Positions 35,028-42,804 of a stretch of DNA of 64,000 nucleotides are shown piece by piece. The stretch comes from Gordonia neofelifaecis NRRL B-59395 (GTDB lineage: Bacteria > Actinomycetota > Actinomycetes > Mycobacteriales > Mycobacteriaceae), in contig NZ_AEUD01000015.1 in NCBI RefSeq assembly GCF_000192435.1, positions 1 to 64,000 of the forward strand. The letters are read 5' to 3'. The position numbers and the translations under genes were made by a program. Positions within the stretch are counted from its first letter, which is position 1, and every line of letters starts with the position of its first letter. The notes beneath the pieces were generated by a model that was not told the DNA's origin, ran no database searches, and saw only the letters and a list, made by a program, of their open reading frames with translations.

Positions 35028-35558
35028 ATGCAGCTGACACGGTTCACCGACATCGGCCTGCGGGTCGTGATGGCGCTGGCCGCCGACCCGGAGGCCAGTC
35101 ACACCTCGCGCCGGCTGGCCGACGATCTCGATCTCAGCTACACGCACGTGGCGAAGGTCGTCAGCCGTCTGGCCGAACTGGGCGTCGTGCACTCTTCGCG
35201 CGGCCGGTCCGGCGGACTGGGCATCACCGAACTCGGCCCCCGCGCAGGCGTCGGCTGGCTGGCGCGCCACCTCGAGGGCGACGGCCCCGTCGTCGACTGC
35301 GAAGGCCCGACACCGTGTCCGCTCCGTTCGGCGTGCCGGCTGCGGGGCGCGTTGGCCGCCGCGCAGGAGGCCTTCTACGACAGCCTCGATCGGCTGACCG
35401 TCCAGGACCTGATCGCCGATCCCACCGGAGCGCGCCTGCTGACGCTCCTGCCCACCGCCGGTTCGCCACCGGCCGGATCCCCCGGAACTCCGCCCGCCAC
35501 CGACATCGTGGACGCGGCGGCCGTCAATGAAGTGCAGTCCGTCAATGAAGTGCAGTGA
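35028..35558 (+). CDS. nsrR: Rrf2-family NO-sensing repressor NsrR
   Basis: A 176-aa Rrf2 regulator. An N-terminal winged helix (FTDIGLRVVMALA, then SYTHVAKVVSRLAELG) is followed by C91, C97 and C103 in a C-x5-C-x5-C pattern, the spacing of the iron-sulfur ligands of Streptomyces NsrR. Nitrosylation of the cluster would release DNA and switch on hmp. ATG 35028 has no Shine-Dalgarno and a very short leader. The last residues are a duplicated NEVQ from an 18-bp DNA duplication. It lies 21 bp upstream of hmp. Confidence 0.9.
   Translation: MQLTRFTDIGLRVVMALAADPEASHTSRRLADDLDLSYTHVAKVVSRLAELGVVHSSRGRSGGLGITELGPRAGVGWLARHLEGDGPVVDCEGPTPCPLRSACRLRGALAAAQEAFYDSLDRLTVQDLIADPTGARLLTLLPTAGSPPAGSPGTPPATDIVDAAAVNEVQSVNEVQ
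35523..35558. repeat. 18-bp tandem duplication at the nsrR 3' end
   Basis: Two adjacent copies starting GTCAATGAAGTGCAGT (35523-35540 and 35541-35558), 16 of 18 identical. The second copy ends with the stop codon, so the duplication lengthens the protein by six residues. Confidence 0.9.
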
Positions 35559-35579
35559 AGAGAAGTTAAGGAGCCCCCG

Positions 35580-36740
35580 ATGATCTCGTCGGATACGAAA
35601 CTCGTCCTCGAAGCCACTCTGCCCGTCGTCGAATCCGCCCTGCCGGAGATCACTCCGCGGTTCTACGACCGGATGTTCACCGCACGCCCCGAACTGCTTC
35701 GGGATCTGTTCAATCGCACCAACCAGGCCACCGGCGGCCAGCCACAGGTGCTCGCCGGAGCCGTGGCGGCCTTCGCCCGTCTGCAGTTGGAGCCCGACGC
35801 CGAGCGGATGCGATTCGTCATCGACCGGATCGCGCACAAGCACGCGTCGCTGGGCATCGTCCCCGAGCAGTATCCGATCGTGCACGAGCATCTGTTCGCC
35901 GCCATCGTCGACGTGCTCGGTGACGCGGTCACTCCCGAGGTCGCGGCCGCCTGGGACGAGCTCTACTGGGAGATGGCCGACGTGCTGATCGGCCGCGAGG
36001 CGGAGCTGTACCGCGCCGCGGGCGTCGACGCCGGTGAGGTCTGGCAGTCGGCCCTCGTCACCGGACGCGAGCAGGTCTCGCCGGACGCCGTCGCCTTCAC
36101 CTTGACCGGTGTGGACGGCACTCCCCTCGGCGCCTTCGTCCCGGGCCAGTACATCTCGGTGCAGGCCCCGATGGCCGACGGCGCGAACCAGATTCGTCAG
36201 TACAGCCTCACCGGAGCCACCTCCGACCCGGCGTGGCACGTCAGCGTCAAGTGCGACGGCGAGGTCTCGACCCACCTCCACGAGCACGTCTTCGAGGGCG
36301 ACGTGATCCGCGTCAGCACTCCGTTCGGCGATCTCACGCTCCCCGAGGGCGACGATCCGCTGCTGCTGGCGTCGGCGGGCATCGGCTGCACCCCGGTGAT
36401 CGGACTGCTCAACCATCTGGCCGCCACCGGCGACACCCGGCCCGTCACTGTCCTCCACGCCGACCGGTCGCGCAGCAGGCAGCCGCACCGCGGCGACCTC
36501 GCGCAGCTCGTCGACCGCCTGCCCGCCGCCGAACTGGTGCAGTGGTATGAGAACGGCCTCAAGACCGACGCGTCGACGCGGATCGGCTACATGGACCTGG
36601 ACGGCATCGACATCGCGCCCGACACCGTCGCTCTGCTGTGCGGCCCGTCCGGATTCCTCGGCGCGATCCGCGACGCCCTCCTCGACCGCGACGTGCCCGG
36701 CGATCGCATCCACTACGAGACCTTCGGAGTGATGAAGTGA
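35580..36740 (+). CDS. hmp: Flavohaemoglobin, NO dioxygenase
   Basis: A 386-aa NO dioxygenase that turns NO and oxygen into nitrate with NAD(P)H. The globin domain (1-140) has B10 tyrosine Y29 and proximal histidine H88. The FAD domain has the RQYSLTG motif, and the NAD domain has SAGIGCTPVIGLL and CGPSGFL. AAGGAG precedes ATG 35580 by 8 bp. It is co-transcribed with nsrR and overlaps the downstream membrane-protein gene by 4 bp. Confidence 0.95.
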   Translation: MISSDTKLVLEATLPVVESALPEITPRFYDRMFTARPELLRDLFNRTNQATGGQPQVLAGAVAAFARLQLEPDAERMRFVIDRIAHKHASLGIVPEQYPIVHEHLFAAIVDVLGDAVTPEVAAAWDELYWEMADVLIGREAELYRAAGVDAGEVWQSALVTGREQVSPDAVAFTLTGVDGTPLGAFVPGQYISVQAPMADGANQIRQYSLTGATSDPAWHVSVKCDGEVSTHLHEHVFEGDVIRVSTPFGDLTLPEGDDPLLLASAGIGCTPVIGLLNHLAATGDTRPVTVLHADRSRSRQPHRGDLAQLVDRLPAAELVQWYENGLKTDASTRIGYMDLDGIDIAPDTVALLCGPSGFLGAIRDALLDRDVPGDRIHYETFGVMK

Positions 36741-37177
36741 CCGCCGCGCCGGCTCTCGCCGTCGCGGGCTGTTTCATCTGGCTGGGCCTGGTGGTCGGCA
36801 TCTCGTTCATCGAGGCACCGCTCAAATTCCAGGCTCCGGGCATCACCATTCCGCTGGGCCTCGGGATCGGCAGACTGGTGTTCCGCGCGCTCAACGCCGT
36901 GGAGATGGTCTGGGCCGCGGTGCTCATCGTGACGGTCGTCGTCGGCGACGGTTGGTCGATCACGACCGAAGTCGCGCTCGGCATCGCGGTCGCGGCGCTG
37001 ATCGTCCAGGTCGCGGCGATCCGCCCGGTGCTGTCGAAGCGGACCGACGCCGTGCTCGCGAACCCCGAGGCAGTGCCGGACAAGCGAAGCACGGCGCACT
37101 ACTGGTATGTCGGATTCGATCTGATCAAGGTGGCGGCGCTGATCGCCCTCGGGACGTCGCTGCTGCTGAACGCCTGA
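36737..37177 (+). CDS. Four-helix membrane protein coupled to hmp
   Basis: A 146-aa integral membrane protein with four predicted helices: near the N terminus, about 35-60, about 70-95 and at the C terminus. Between helices 1 and 2 is FIEAPLKFQAPGITIPLGLGIG, shortened here to its key parts FIEAPLKF and GLGIG. It somewhat resembles DUF4149 proteins. GTG 36737 overlaps the hmp stop (GTGA), so it is expressed under NsrR with hmp. The function is not known; a role in NO stress is inferred from context only. Its stop codon lies in a 20-bp tandem duplication. Confidence 0.8.
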   Translation: MTAAPALAVAGCFIWLGLVVGISFIEAPLKFQAPGITIPLGLGIGRLVFRALNAVEMVWAAVLIVTVVVGDGWSITTEVALGIAVAALIVQVAAIRPVLSKRTDAVLANPEAVPDKRSTAHYWYVGFDLIKVAALIALGTSLLLNA

Positions 37178-37210
37178 ATCGTCGCGTGCACGCCTGAATC
37201 GTCACCGTCA
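37171..37210. repeat. 20-bp tandem duplication over a stop codon
   Basis: Two copies beginning CGCCTGAATCGTC (37171-37190 and 37191-37210), diverging only in the last seven bases. The first copy contains the stop codon of the hmp-linked membrane protein. Confidence 0.85.
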
Positions 37211-37218
37211 CACGATTC

Positions 37219-37247
37219 GACGCCGGTCTCCTCTGGAGGCCGGCGTC
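37219..37247. terminator. Bidirectional terminator, hmp operon / OB-fold gene
   Basis: GACGCCGG (37219-37226) pairs with CCGGCGTC (37240-37247), with a further TCTCC/GGAGG pairing inside the loop. It lies between convergent genes and probably serves both. Confidence 0.75.
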
Positions 37248-37255
37248 GTCTTCAG

Positions 37256-37630
37256 TCACTCTTCAGTCGCGTGGAGTTCGTAGTACGGGTTGTAGACCAC
37301 CTTCATGCCGTCGGCATTGGCCACCCGGCCTCTGATGGTCACCCGGCGCCCGGGTTCGATGCCCGGGATCCGGTTGCGGCCCATCCACTTGAGGACCACC
37401 GTGTCGGTGCCGTCGAAGAACTCCGCGACGACACCGGACTTGGTGTTTCGGGAGCATGTCTCGACGGACCTCAGCTCGCCGACCATCGTGGCCTCGTCGC
37501 CGCGAGCGCAGTCGACCGCTCGCTGTGCGCCGTGCGCTTGACACTCGCGCTGGATGCGACCGTCTTCGATCTCGTCGAGATCCTCGGTCAGCATCCGTCC
37601 GAGCCGCTTGAGCAGACCCGAATTAGCCAT
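37256..37630 (-). CDS. OB-fold nucleic-acid-binding protein (Rv2694c-like)
   Basis: A 124-aa protein with a C-terminal OB-fold of the RecG/RPA-like type (ATMVGELRSVE, GTDTVVLKWMG, RVTIRGRVA) after an N-terminal helical segment GLLKRLGRMLTED. It probably binds RNA or single-stranded DNA; the target is unknown. GGAGGA lies about 5 bp before ATG 37630. In the mycobacterial order it sits next to the DUF3159 gene, which is absent here. It is divergent from the hydrolase gene. Confidence 0.82.
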   Translation of the reverse strand: MANSGLLKRLGRMLTEDLDEIEDGRIQRECQAHGAQRAVDCARGDEATMVGELRSVETCSRNTKSGVVAEFFDGTDTVVLKWMGRNRIPGIEPGRRVTIRGRVANADGMKVVYNPYYELHATEE

Positions 37631-37701
37631 CCCATCCTCCGCGGGGCGTCGCTGTAGAACTCACTTGCAAGGCCACCATACTCCCCGTGCATGATCGACG
37701 T

Positions 37702-38415
37702 ATGACCACTCTGATCGTGATGCCCGGCACCGGTTCGGACGCGGACTACGCGGCCCGCGCATTCGGCCCCGCGGCGGCATCGCTCGGAGCCCGGCTGATC
37801 GCCCTCGAACCCGAATCGGACCTGGTCGGAGGCTATCTGGACCGCGTGGACGAGATCGCGCAGACCGACGACGACGTGCTCGTCGGCGGCGTCTCGATCG
37901 GTGCCGCGATCGCCGTCGAATGGGTCCTGCGTTCGGTGTACGCGCACCGCTGTATCGGGGTGCTCGCCGCGCTGCCGCCGTGGTCGGGCTCCCCCGGCGA
38001 CTCACTGGCCGCGCTCTCGGCCCGAATCACCGCCGACTCGATCGAAGGCGACGGACTCGAGGCCACCATCGCGCAGATGGCCGCGACCAGTCCGGCGTGG
38101 CTCGCCACCGAACTCTCGCGGTCGTGGCGATCGCTCGCCGACCGGGGCCTGGTGGCACAGTTGCGCGCCGCCTGCTCCTATACCGCGCCCACCGAGGACG
38201 ATGTCGCGTCACTGCCGGTCCCGCTCGGCGTCGCCGCCGCGCCCGACGACCCGCTCCATCCGATCGCCGTCGGCCGCGCCTGGGTCGCGCGCGCCGCGCG
38301 AGCGTCCCTGTCCGCGGTGCCGCTCACCGAATTCGGACCCGCCGAGCACCGGCTCGGCGACGCATGTCTGGCCGCGTGGCGGACCGCCTCAGCGGCGGCG
38401 CCTGCGGAACCGTGA
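37702..38415 (+). CDS. Alpha/beta-hydrolase-like protein (Rv2695-like)
   Basis: A 237-aa soluble protein with an N-terminal strand TLIVMPGTGSDADY and a nucleophile-elbow-like VGGVSIGAAIAVEW, in which G-V-S-I-G supplies a serine. A C-terminal PAEHRLGD offers the histidine. The fold suggests an esterase or thioesterase; no substrate is evident. ATG 37702 is chosen because CATGAT sits 6 bp upstream; GTG 37687 is in frame. Its end overlaps the DUF3710 gene by 27 bp tail to tail. Confidence 0.75.
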   Translation: MTTLIVMPGTGSDADYAARAFGPAAASLGARLIALEPESDLVGGYLDRVDEIAQTDDDVLVGGVSIGAAIAVEWVLRSVYAHRCIGVLAALPPWSGSPGDSLAALSARITADSIEGDGLEATIAQMAATSPAWLATELSRSWRSLADRGLVAQLRAACSYTAPTEDDVASLPVPLGVAAAPDDPLHPIAVGRAWVARAARASLSAVPLTEFGPAEHRLGDACLAAWRTASAAAPAEP

Positions 38416-39306
38416 CATCGCCGACCCGCGCGACGGGGCGGGGGCGTCGGCTTCCGCCGGCTCCGCGCCTGATGCCGGATCCACCGCAGCCGGATCGTTC
38501 TCGGTCTCGTTCTGACCGGGCTCGTCCTGGAGAGCGCCCGTAGGCTCCGGACCGGGCTGTGCCTCCGAATAGATCGTCGCCGAGGCGCTCTGCGCCACCG
38601 CGCCGCCGGGCACCACCTCCTCGGGCACCGCGGTGCCCGGTGCAGAGTCCGCGTCGGGCGCCGCCGAGAGCGGTTGCGATGGAAACGCCCCGGTCTCCGC
38701 GTCGACTCCCGATTCCTCGGCGACCTGGTCCGCCATCTGCTGCTGCGCCGCAGCCACCTGCTCGGCGAGCACCGGGGGCAGCACGATCGGCAGCAGCTCG
38801 CGGGGCGGGTACGGTTCGTTGCCGCGGCGCACCACGGTCTCCGCCAGCACCGCCCGGGCGAGCTGCGCGAGCTGCACCTCCGACTCCTCCGGTCCGCTCG
38901 CGACGCAGCGCACCATCCAGCGCGTGCCGTCGACGCCGATGAAACGATGGCTTCCGCCGGCCACCCGCGCGAGCACCTCGCGACCCCAGTGCCCGTCCTC
39001 GATCGAGGTCTGCGCGCCGTCACTGCGGAGCGACTCGGCGAGCTCGCGGACCACCTCGCGCCACAGACCGCCGCTGCGCGGCGCGGCGAACGCGTGCAGC
39101 CCGATCCGGCCGACCGGGGTGACCAGGTAGACGGCCTCCGGTTCGTGCGTCGCCGACATCTCGACGGTCACCTGGCCGCCCTCCACGACCGGCATCAGAA
39201 TCGACCCGAGATCGAGATGGGAGTTCGCGAGCTCCGCGAGTGGCGTCGCGAGGTCTGCGATGTCGTACGGCCCCGCGGTGTCGCCGATCGAGTGCTTGTC
39301 TGTCAT
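38389..39306 (-). CDS. DUF3710 protein (Rv2696c-like)
   Basis: A 305-aa protein. Residues 1-170 form the conserved DUF3710 domain (GPYDIADL, GRIGLHAFAAPRSGGLWREV, RFIGVDGTRWMVRCVA). The rest is a disordered Ala/Pro/Glu-rich tail ending in basic RFRRRRR. Function is unknown. ATG 39306 follows the dut stop by 1 bp, with GGAGGG 5 bp upstream, so the two are co-translated. The tail overlaps the convergent hydrolase gene. Confidence 0.85.
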   Translation of the reverse strand: MTDKHSIGDTAGPYDIADLATPLAELANSHLDLGSILMPVVEGGQVTVEMSATHEPEAVYLVTPVGRIGLHAFAAPRSGGLWREVVRELAESLRSDGAQTSIEDGHWGREVLARVAGGSHRFIGVDGTRWMVRCVASGPEESEVQLAQLARAVLAETVVRRGNEPYPPRELLPIVLPPVLAEQVAAAQQQMADQVAEESGVDAETGAFPSQPLSAAPDADSAPGTAVPEEVVPGGAVAQSASATIYSEAQPGPEPTGALQDEPGQNETENDPAAVDPASGAEPAEADAPAPSRGSAMSRFRRRRR

Positions 39307-39307
39307 G

Positions 39308-39790
39308 TCATCCCTCCGCCAGAATCGCGTGGCCGCCGCTGGAGCCGTGGCCACCCGCGCCGCGCTCCGTGTCGTCGAGTTCATCGACTTCGATCACGTC
39401 TGGCAACTCGACACGCTGCACGACCAGCTGCGCGATCCGATCGCCACGCGAGATGGCGATGGCCGCGTCGCGGTCGAGATTGATCAGGCACACCTTGATC
39501 TCGCCGCGATACCCGGCGTCGACGGTGCCCGGCGCATTCACGATCGACAGACCGGCTCGGGCGGCGAGGCCGGACCGGGGATGGATCAGCCCGACGGTGC
39601 CGAACGGCAGGGCGATCGCGATACCGGTGCCGACCAGCTGTCTGGTGCCGGGAGCCAGGACGAGGTCCGTGGCCGCGTACAGATCGACGCCGGCGTCTCC
39701 GGGATGGGCCCGCGACGGCAGCGGCAGGTCTGGATCGAGTCGGCGGATCCGCAACGGCGGGTACGTATCGGGCGTCACTGGCGTGGTCAC
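39308..39790 (-). CDS. dut: dUTP diphosphatase
   Basis: A 160-aa trimeric dUTPase that hydrolyses dUTP to dUMP and limits uracil in DNA. All five motifs are present: [38 protein letters not shown] and the C-terminal [10 protein letters not shown] arm. TAGTCT (complement of 39797-39802) is 6 bp before GTG 39790, so translation is probably leaderless. It heads a dut-DUF3710 operon divergent from the DUF3093 gene. Confidence 0.96.
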   Translation of the reverse strand: MTTPVTPDTYPPLRIRRLDPDLPLPSRAHPGDAGVDLYAATDLVLAPGTRQLVGTGIAIALPFGTVGLIHPRSGLAARAGLSIVNAPGTVDAGYRGEIKVCLINLDRDAAIAISRGDRIAQLVVQRVELPDVIEVDELDDTERGAGGHGSSGGHAILAEG

Positions 39791-39796
39791 CCCCGC

Positions 39797-39825
39797 AGAC
39801 TACTAGGACGCCTCCGCACTAGGCT
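39797..39825. promoter_or_regulatory. Divergent leaderless promoters dut / DUF3093
   Basis: Two -10 hexamers lie in a 42-bp gap between start codons: TAGTCT on the minus strand (39802-39797), 6 bp from the dut GTG, and TAGGCT on the plus strand (39820-39825), 7 bp from the DUF3093 GTG. The -35 regions must interleave, so the two genes may compete for polymerase. Confidence 0.6.
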
Positions 39826-39832
39826 TGACCGC

Positions 39833-40366
39833 GTGACGCAAGCAGCTTCGACCCCCGCCCAGCAGCAGGACCGCTACCGTGAGCGCCTCATCGTCCCATG
39901 GTGGTGGTGGCTCGCGGGCCTCGCCGTCACGGCGATCTTCGGCTACGAGGTGCAGCTCGCCGCATACCGCCAGCCGTGGAGCATCGTCGCGTACCCGATC
40001 ATCGCCGGGCTGATCGCGTGGGGCCTCTACTCGATGGGGCGAACTCCGGTCCGCGTCGATGCGGACGGCGCGCTGCACGCGGGCAAGGCGATGCTCCCCG
40101 GCGAGGTCATCGCGCGCGGCGCGGTCGTCTCAGCGGCACAGCGCAGCGCCGCGATGGGCAGACAGCTCGACCCGGCGGCGTTCGTGCTTCATCGCACCTG
40201 GGTGAAGACGATGGTCCTGGTGGTCCTCGACGACCCCGATGACCCCACGCCGTACTGGCTCATCTCGACGCGCGAACCGGCCCAGGTGCTCGCCGCACTC
40301 GGCATGGGCGATGCGGGCCGGGATGCTGCGGGAACGGGCACTGAGGAGTCGGACGCGCCGGAGTGA
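39833..40366 (+). CDS. DUF3093 membrane protein (Rv2698-like)
   Basis: A 177-aa protein with an N-terminal YRERLIVPWWWWLAG signature, two closely spaced helices (about 20-60) and a C-terminal cytosolic beta-rich domain with the conserved YWLISTREP. Function is unknown. GTG 39833 follows TAGGCT by 7 bp without a ribosome-binding site. It is in the conserved dut-sigA neighbourhood. A 20-bp duplication and a hairpin terminator follow. Confidence 0.85.
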   Translation: MTQAASTPAQQQDRYRERLIVPWWWWLAGLAVTAIFGYEVQLAAYRQPWSIVAYPIIAGLIAWGLYSMGRTPVRVDADGALHAGKAMLPGEVIARGAVVSAAQRSAAMGRQLDPAAFVLHRTWVKTMVLVVLDDPDDPTPYWLISTREPAQVLAALGMGDAGRDAAGTGTEESDAPE

Positions 40367-40405
40367 TCGGGCGCTCCCGTCGCTGACAGCGCACCACAGC
40401 ACGGA

Positions 40406-40445
40406 GGCGATTGATGTACAAGAGCGGCGATTGATGTAAAAGAGC
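40406..40445. repeat. 20-bp tandem duplication after DUF3093
   Basis: Two copies beginning GGCGATTGATGTA (40406-40425 and 40426-40445), 19 of 20 identical. They lie 40 bp behind the DUF3093 stop, and the second copy runs into the terminator stem. Confidence 0.9.
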
Positions 40446-40480
40446 CGCCGCGGTACCGGGATCACCGGCCGCGGCGGCTC
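40442..40480. terminator. Bidirectional terminator DUF3093 / DUF4193
   Basis: GAGCCGCCGCGG (40442-40453) pairs perfectly with CCGCGGCGGCTC (40469-40480), loop 15 nt. It lies between convergent genes. Confidence 0.8.
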
Positions 40481-40499
40481 GACTCAGCGGGCGGCTGTA

Positions 40500-40799
40500 T
40501 CAGGCGCAGTCGACGCAGATCATCTGATTGCCGTGCTGTTCGGCGAGGCGGTTGCGGTGGTAGACGAGAAAACAGCTCGAGCACGTGAACTCGTCGTCCT
40601 GCTTCGGCACCACCCGTACCGACAACTCCTCACCCGACAGGTCCGCGCCCGGCAGCTCGAACGATTCGGCGGTATCGCCCTCGTCGACATCGACGTCGGC
40701 GGACTTCGCTTCATTGCGGCGAGCCTTCAGCTCCTCCAGCGAGTCCTCCGCGATGTCGTCGTCGTTGCTGCGACGCGGAGCGTCGTAATCGGTTGCCAT
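40500..40799 (-). CDS. DUF4193 zinc-ribbon-like protein (Rv2699c-like)
   Basis: A 99-aa acidic protein. The first 60 residues are rich in Asp, Glu and Ser. The C terminus carries CSSC and CVDC around FLVYHRNRLAE, a four-cysteine pattern that likely binds zinc. Function is unknown, but the gene is highly conserved beside cei in actinobacteria. ATG 40799 matches the family start; the frame is open for 24 further codons upstream without support. Confidence 0.85.
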   Translation of the reverse strand: MATDYDAPRRSNDDDIAEDSLEELKARRNEAKSADVDVDEGDTAESFELPGADLSGEELSVRVVPKQDDEFTCSSCFLVYHRNRLAEQHGNQMICVDCA

Positions 40800-41075
40800 A
40801 TCGTGCCTAACCTGGGTCTTGTAGGTTCGTTGCGGATTGCCATGGGAGAACACACTTGTGGCCTCGTTCACCCGCCCCTCACATCGTCACTCAACGATGG
40901 TGGGCGCCCGAATTCTAGGTGCACTCGATCTGTAAGTCAAGCCGCCGGTGAATGCGCCGATCAGACCCACCGAACTCGACTTATGAGGGCGCGCCGGAAG
41001 GCTTGCCGCAGCAGCCCGTCGAAGCACTCTAGAGTGGTGCCGACCCCTGTTTCCGGAAGAAGGTGCTAGAGCGTC

Positions 41076-41762
41076 TTGGTCTCGAAGATCGCCACCGGCT
41101 ACACCACCGATGTGAAAGGCCGGCCGTTCCGGCGCCGCCACATGATGCCCGCCGCCATCGTCGCCGCCGTGCTCGCCGTCGCGGCGATCATCACGTGGTC
41201 GGTCGTTCTCACCGGAGGCGGCGACGAAGCCCGGCCGACGGACTGCAACATGCCCGTCGCGGCCGCCTCGAAGCCCGCGGGCTCGGCGGCCACCGCACCG
41301 CCGGCGCTGACCCCGGTCAGCTCCACCGACATGCTCAGCGTGGCCCCCGCCGGGCTGTCGACCTTCAAGGTGCGAGTCCTCAACTCGGCGGCCGCTCGGG
41401 GCTCGGCTCGATCGGCGAGCGACGATCTCGTCGCCGAGGGCTTCACTCCGGCCGAGCCCGCGTACGGAGACGACACGGTCTACGCGAATCGAGACCTCCA
41501 CTGCGTCGCGCAGATCCGGTTCGGCCAGGCAGGCCAGGCCGGCGCGGCCGCGGTCTGGCTCGCTGCACCGTGCGCCCAGCTGGTGAACGACGGTCGCACC
41601 GGCACCGACGTCGACCTTGCGCTCGGCGAGTACTACACGAGCGACCGTCCGACGCAGGACACCCAGGCCGCGCTCGAGGCTCTGCGATCGGTGGATCCCA
41701 ACAACCCGAAGACGGCGATCGACCGGTCACTCATCGAATCGGTGCACGGCCAGTCCTGCTGA
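41076..41762 (+). CDS. cei: Envelope-integrity protein Cei (LytR C-terminal domain)
   Basis: A 228-aa single-pass membrane protein: cytosolic basic start, one helix (about residues 24-46), then an external LytR_C domain (FKVRVLNSAAARGSARSASDDL in essence, with VRVLNS and GSARSA). It is the Rv2700 equivalent, needed for envelope integrity in mycobacteria. The start is a TTG with AAGGTG about 10 bp upstream. TAGAGT at 41030-41035 is the probable -10. It is divergent from the DUF4193 gene; the 276 bp between them hold no other gene that I can see. Confidence 0.85.
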   Translation: MVSKIATGYTTDVKGRPFRRRHMMPAAIVAAVLAVAAIITWSVVLTGGGDEARPTDCNMPVAAASKPAGSAATAPPALTPVSSTDMLSVAPAGLSTFKVRVLNSAAARGSARSASDDLVAEGFTPAEPAYGDDTVYANRDLHCVAQIRFGQAGQAGAAAVWLAAPCAQLVNDGRTGTDVDLALGEYYTSDRPTQDTQAALEALRSVDPNNPKTAIDRSLIESVHGQSC

Positions 41763-41793
41763 GTACGGGGCGGGCCGCGACCCTGGCACCGGC

Positions 41794-42699
41794 CTAATCC
41801 GGCATGGCGTCGAGCCCGCCGATCCGGTCCAGCACGCCGAGGAACTCGTCGGCGATACCGGGCGCTGCGGCGACCGTCGCATGACCGTCGGCCGACCGCG
41901 AGTCGGCGGGCGGCAGCACCACCCGGGCACCGGCCTCCGCGGCGATGAGACCGCCCGCCGCCCAGTCCCACGGGCTCAGTCCGTGCTCGAAGTGCGCGTC
42001 GACCGCGCCCGACGCGACCATGCAGAGATCGATGGCGGCCGCGCCGACGCGGCGGATGTCACGCACCTGAGGCAGCAGCCGGCCGATCAATGCGCCCTGC
42101 TGCTCGCGTCGGGCCCGCGAGTACGCGAACCCGGTGGCGACGAGGGCGAGGTCGGTGGACCGCACCGGGTTGCACGACAGCCGCACCGGCTCGGCCGCGA
42201 GCCCGGCCGCCCACGCCCCGCCTCCGGCACTCGCCCAGTAGGTCACCTCGCGCGCGACGTCGACCACCGCACCGGCGACGGATCGGCCGTCGATCTGCGC
42301 GGCGACCGACACCGCGAACGCCGGGATGCCGTAGAGGAAGTTCACCGTCCCGTCGATCGGATCGACCACCCAGCGCACCCCGGTGGGCACGTCGACCGTC
42401 CCGCCCGCCTCCTCGCCGAGGATCTCGTCGCCGGGACGCTCCGACCGCAGCAGCCCTCGGATGAGGGACTCGGTCTCGGTGTCGGCCACCGTGACCGGAT
42501 CGGTGGGGGTCGACTTCGCGGCCACGGAGTCGTCGCTCGCACGCGTGCCCGCGGGCGGGAACAGTTCGGCTCGCCGGGTACGGACGTGGACAGCGGCACG
42601 CTCGGCGACGCGACGGGCGATCTCGACGAGATCGGCCGCGGCCGGGACCTGATCGGACACGGCGCGTTCGGAGGGAGTGGAGAATCCAGGGGACGTCAC
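41794..42699 (-). CDS. suhB: Inositol-monophosphatase family phosphatase SuhB
   Basis: A 301-aa magnesium-dependent, lithium-sensitive-type phosphatase (Rv2701c position). Metal-binding motifs are GEEAGG, DPIDGTVNF and SPWDWAAGGLI. It probably yields free inositol for phosphatidylinositol, mycothiol and mannoside synthesis; fructose-1,6-bisphosphate is an alternative substrate in this family. TAGACT (complement of 42706-42711) lies 6 bp before GTG 42699, indicating a leaderless message. It is divergent from ppgK. Confidence 0.92.
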   Translation of the reverse strand: MTSPGFSTPSERAVSDQVPAAADLVEIARRVAERAAVHVRTRRAELFPPAGTRASDDSVAAKSTPTDPVTVADTETESLIRGLLRSERPGDEILGEEAGGTVDVPTGVRWVVDPIDGTVNFLYGIPAFAVSVAAQIDGRSVAGAVVDVAREVTYWASAGGGAWAAGLAAEPVRLSCNPVRSTDLALVATGFAYSRARREQQGALIGRLLPQVRDIRRVGAAAIDLCMVASGAVDAHFEHGLSPWDWAAGGLIAAEAGARVVLPPADSRSADGHATVAAAPGIADEFLGVLDRIGGLDAMPD

Positions 42700-42702
42700 A
42701 CT

Positions 42703-42711
42703 TAGAGTCTA
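42703..42711. promoter_or_regulatory. Overlapping divergent -10 hexamers suhB / ppgK
   Basis: TAGAGT on the plus strand (42703-42708) and TAGACT on the minus strand (42711-42706) share three base pairs. The minus copy serves suhB as a leaderless promoter. The plus copy would start a ppgK transcript near 42715. Polymerase can occupy only one at a time. Confidence 0.5.
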
Positions 42712-42804
42712 GAGTTGCCGACGAGAACATCTCGCCGACTGCGTTTCCACCGCCGCGACCCGCCGCGGCACTGCCTTCACATGTCAAGAAAGGCGGACCG
42801 CTCG

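Noticed and set aside
42715-42804. N-terminally extended ppgK starting at TTG 42715 (6 bp from TAGAGT)
   Set aside because: The extension is Arg/His-rich and unlike PPGK family starts, while ATG 42805 has a good ribosome-binding site and gives the usual length. The TTG probably only marks the transcription start region.
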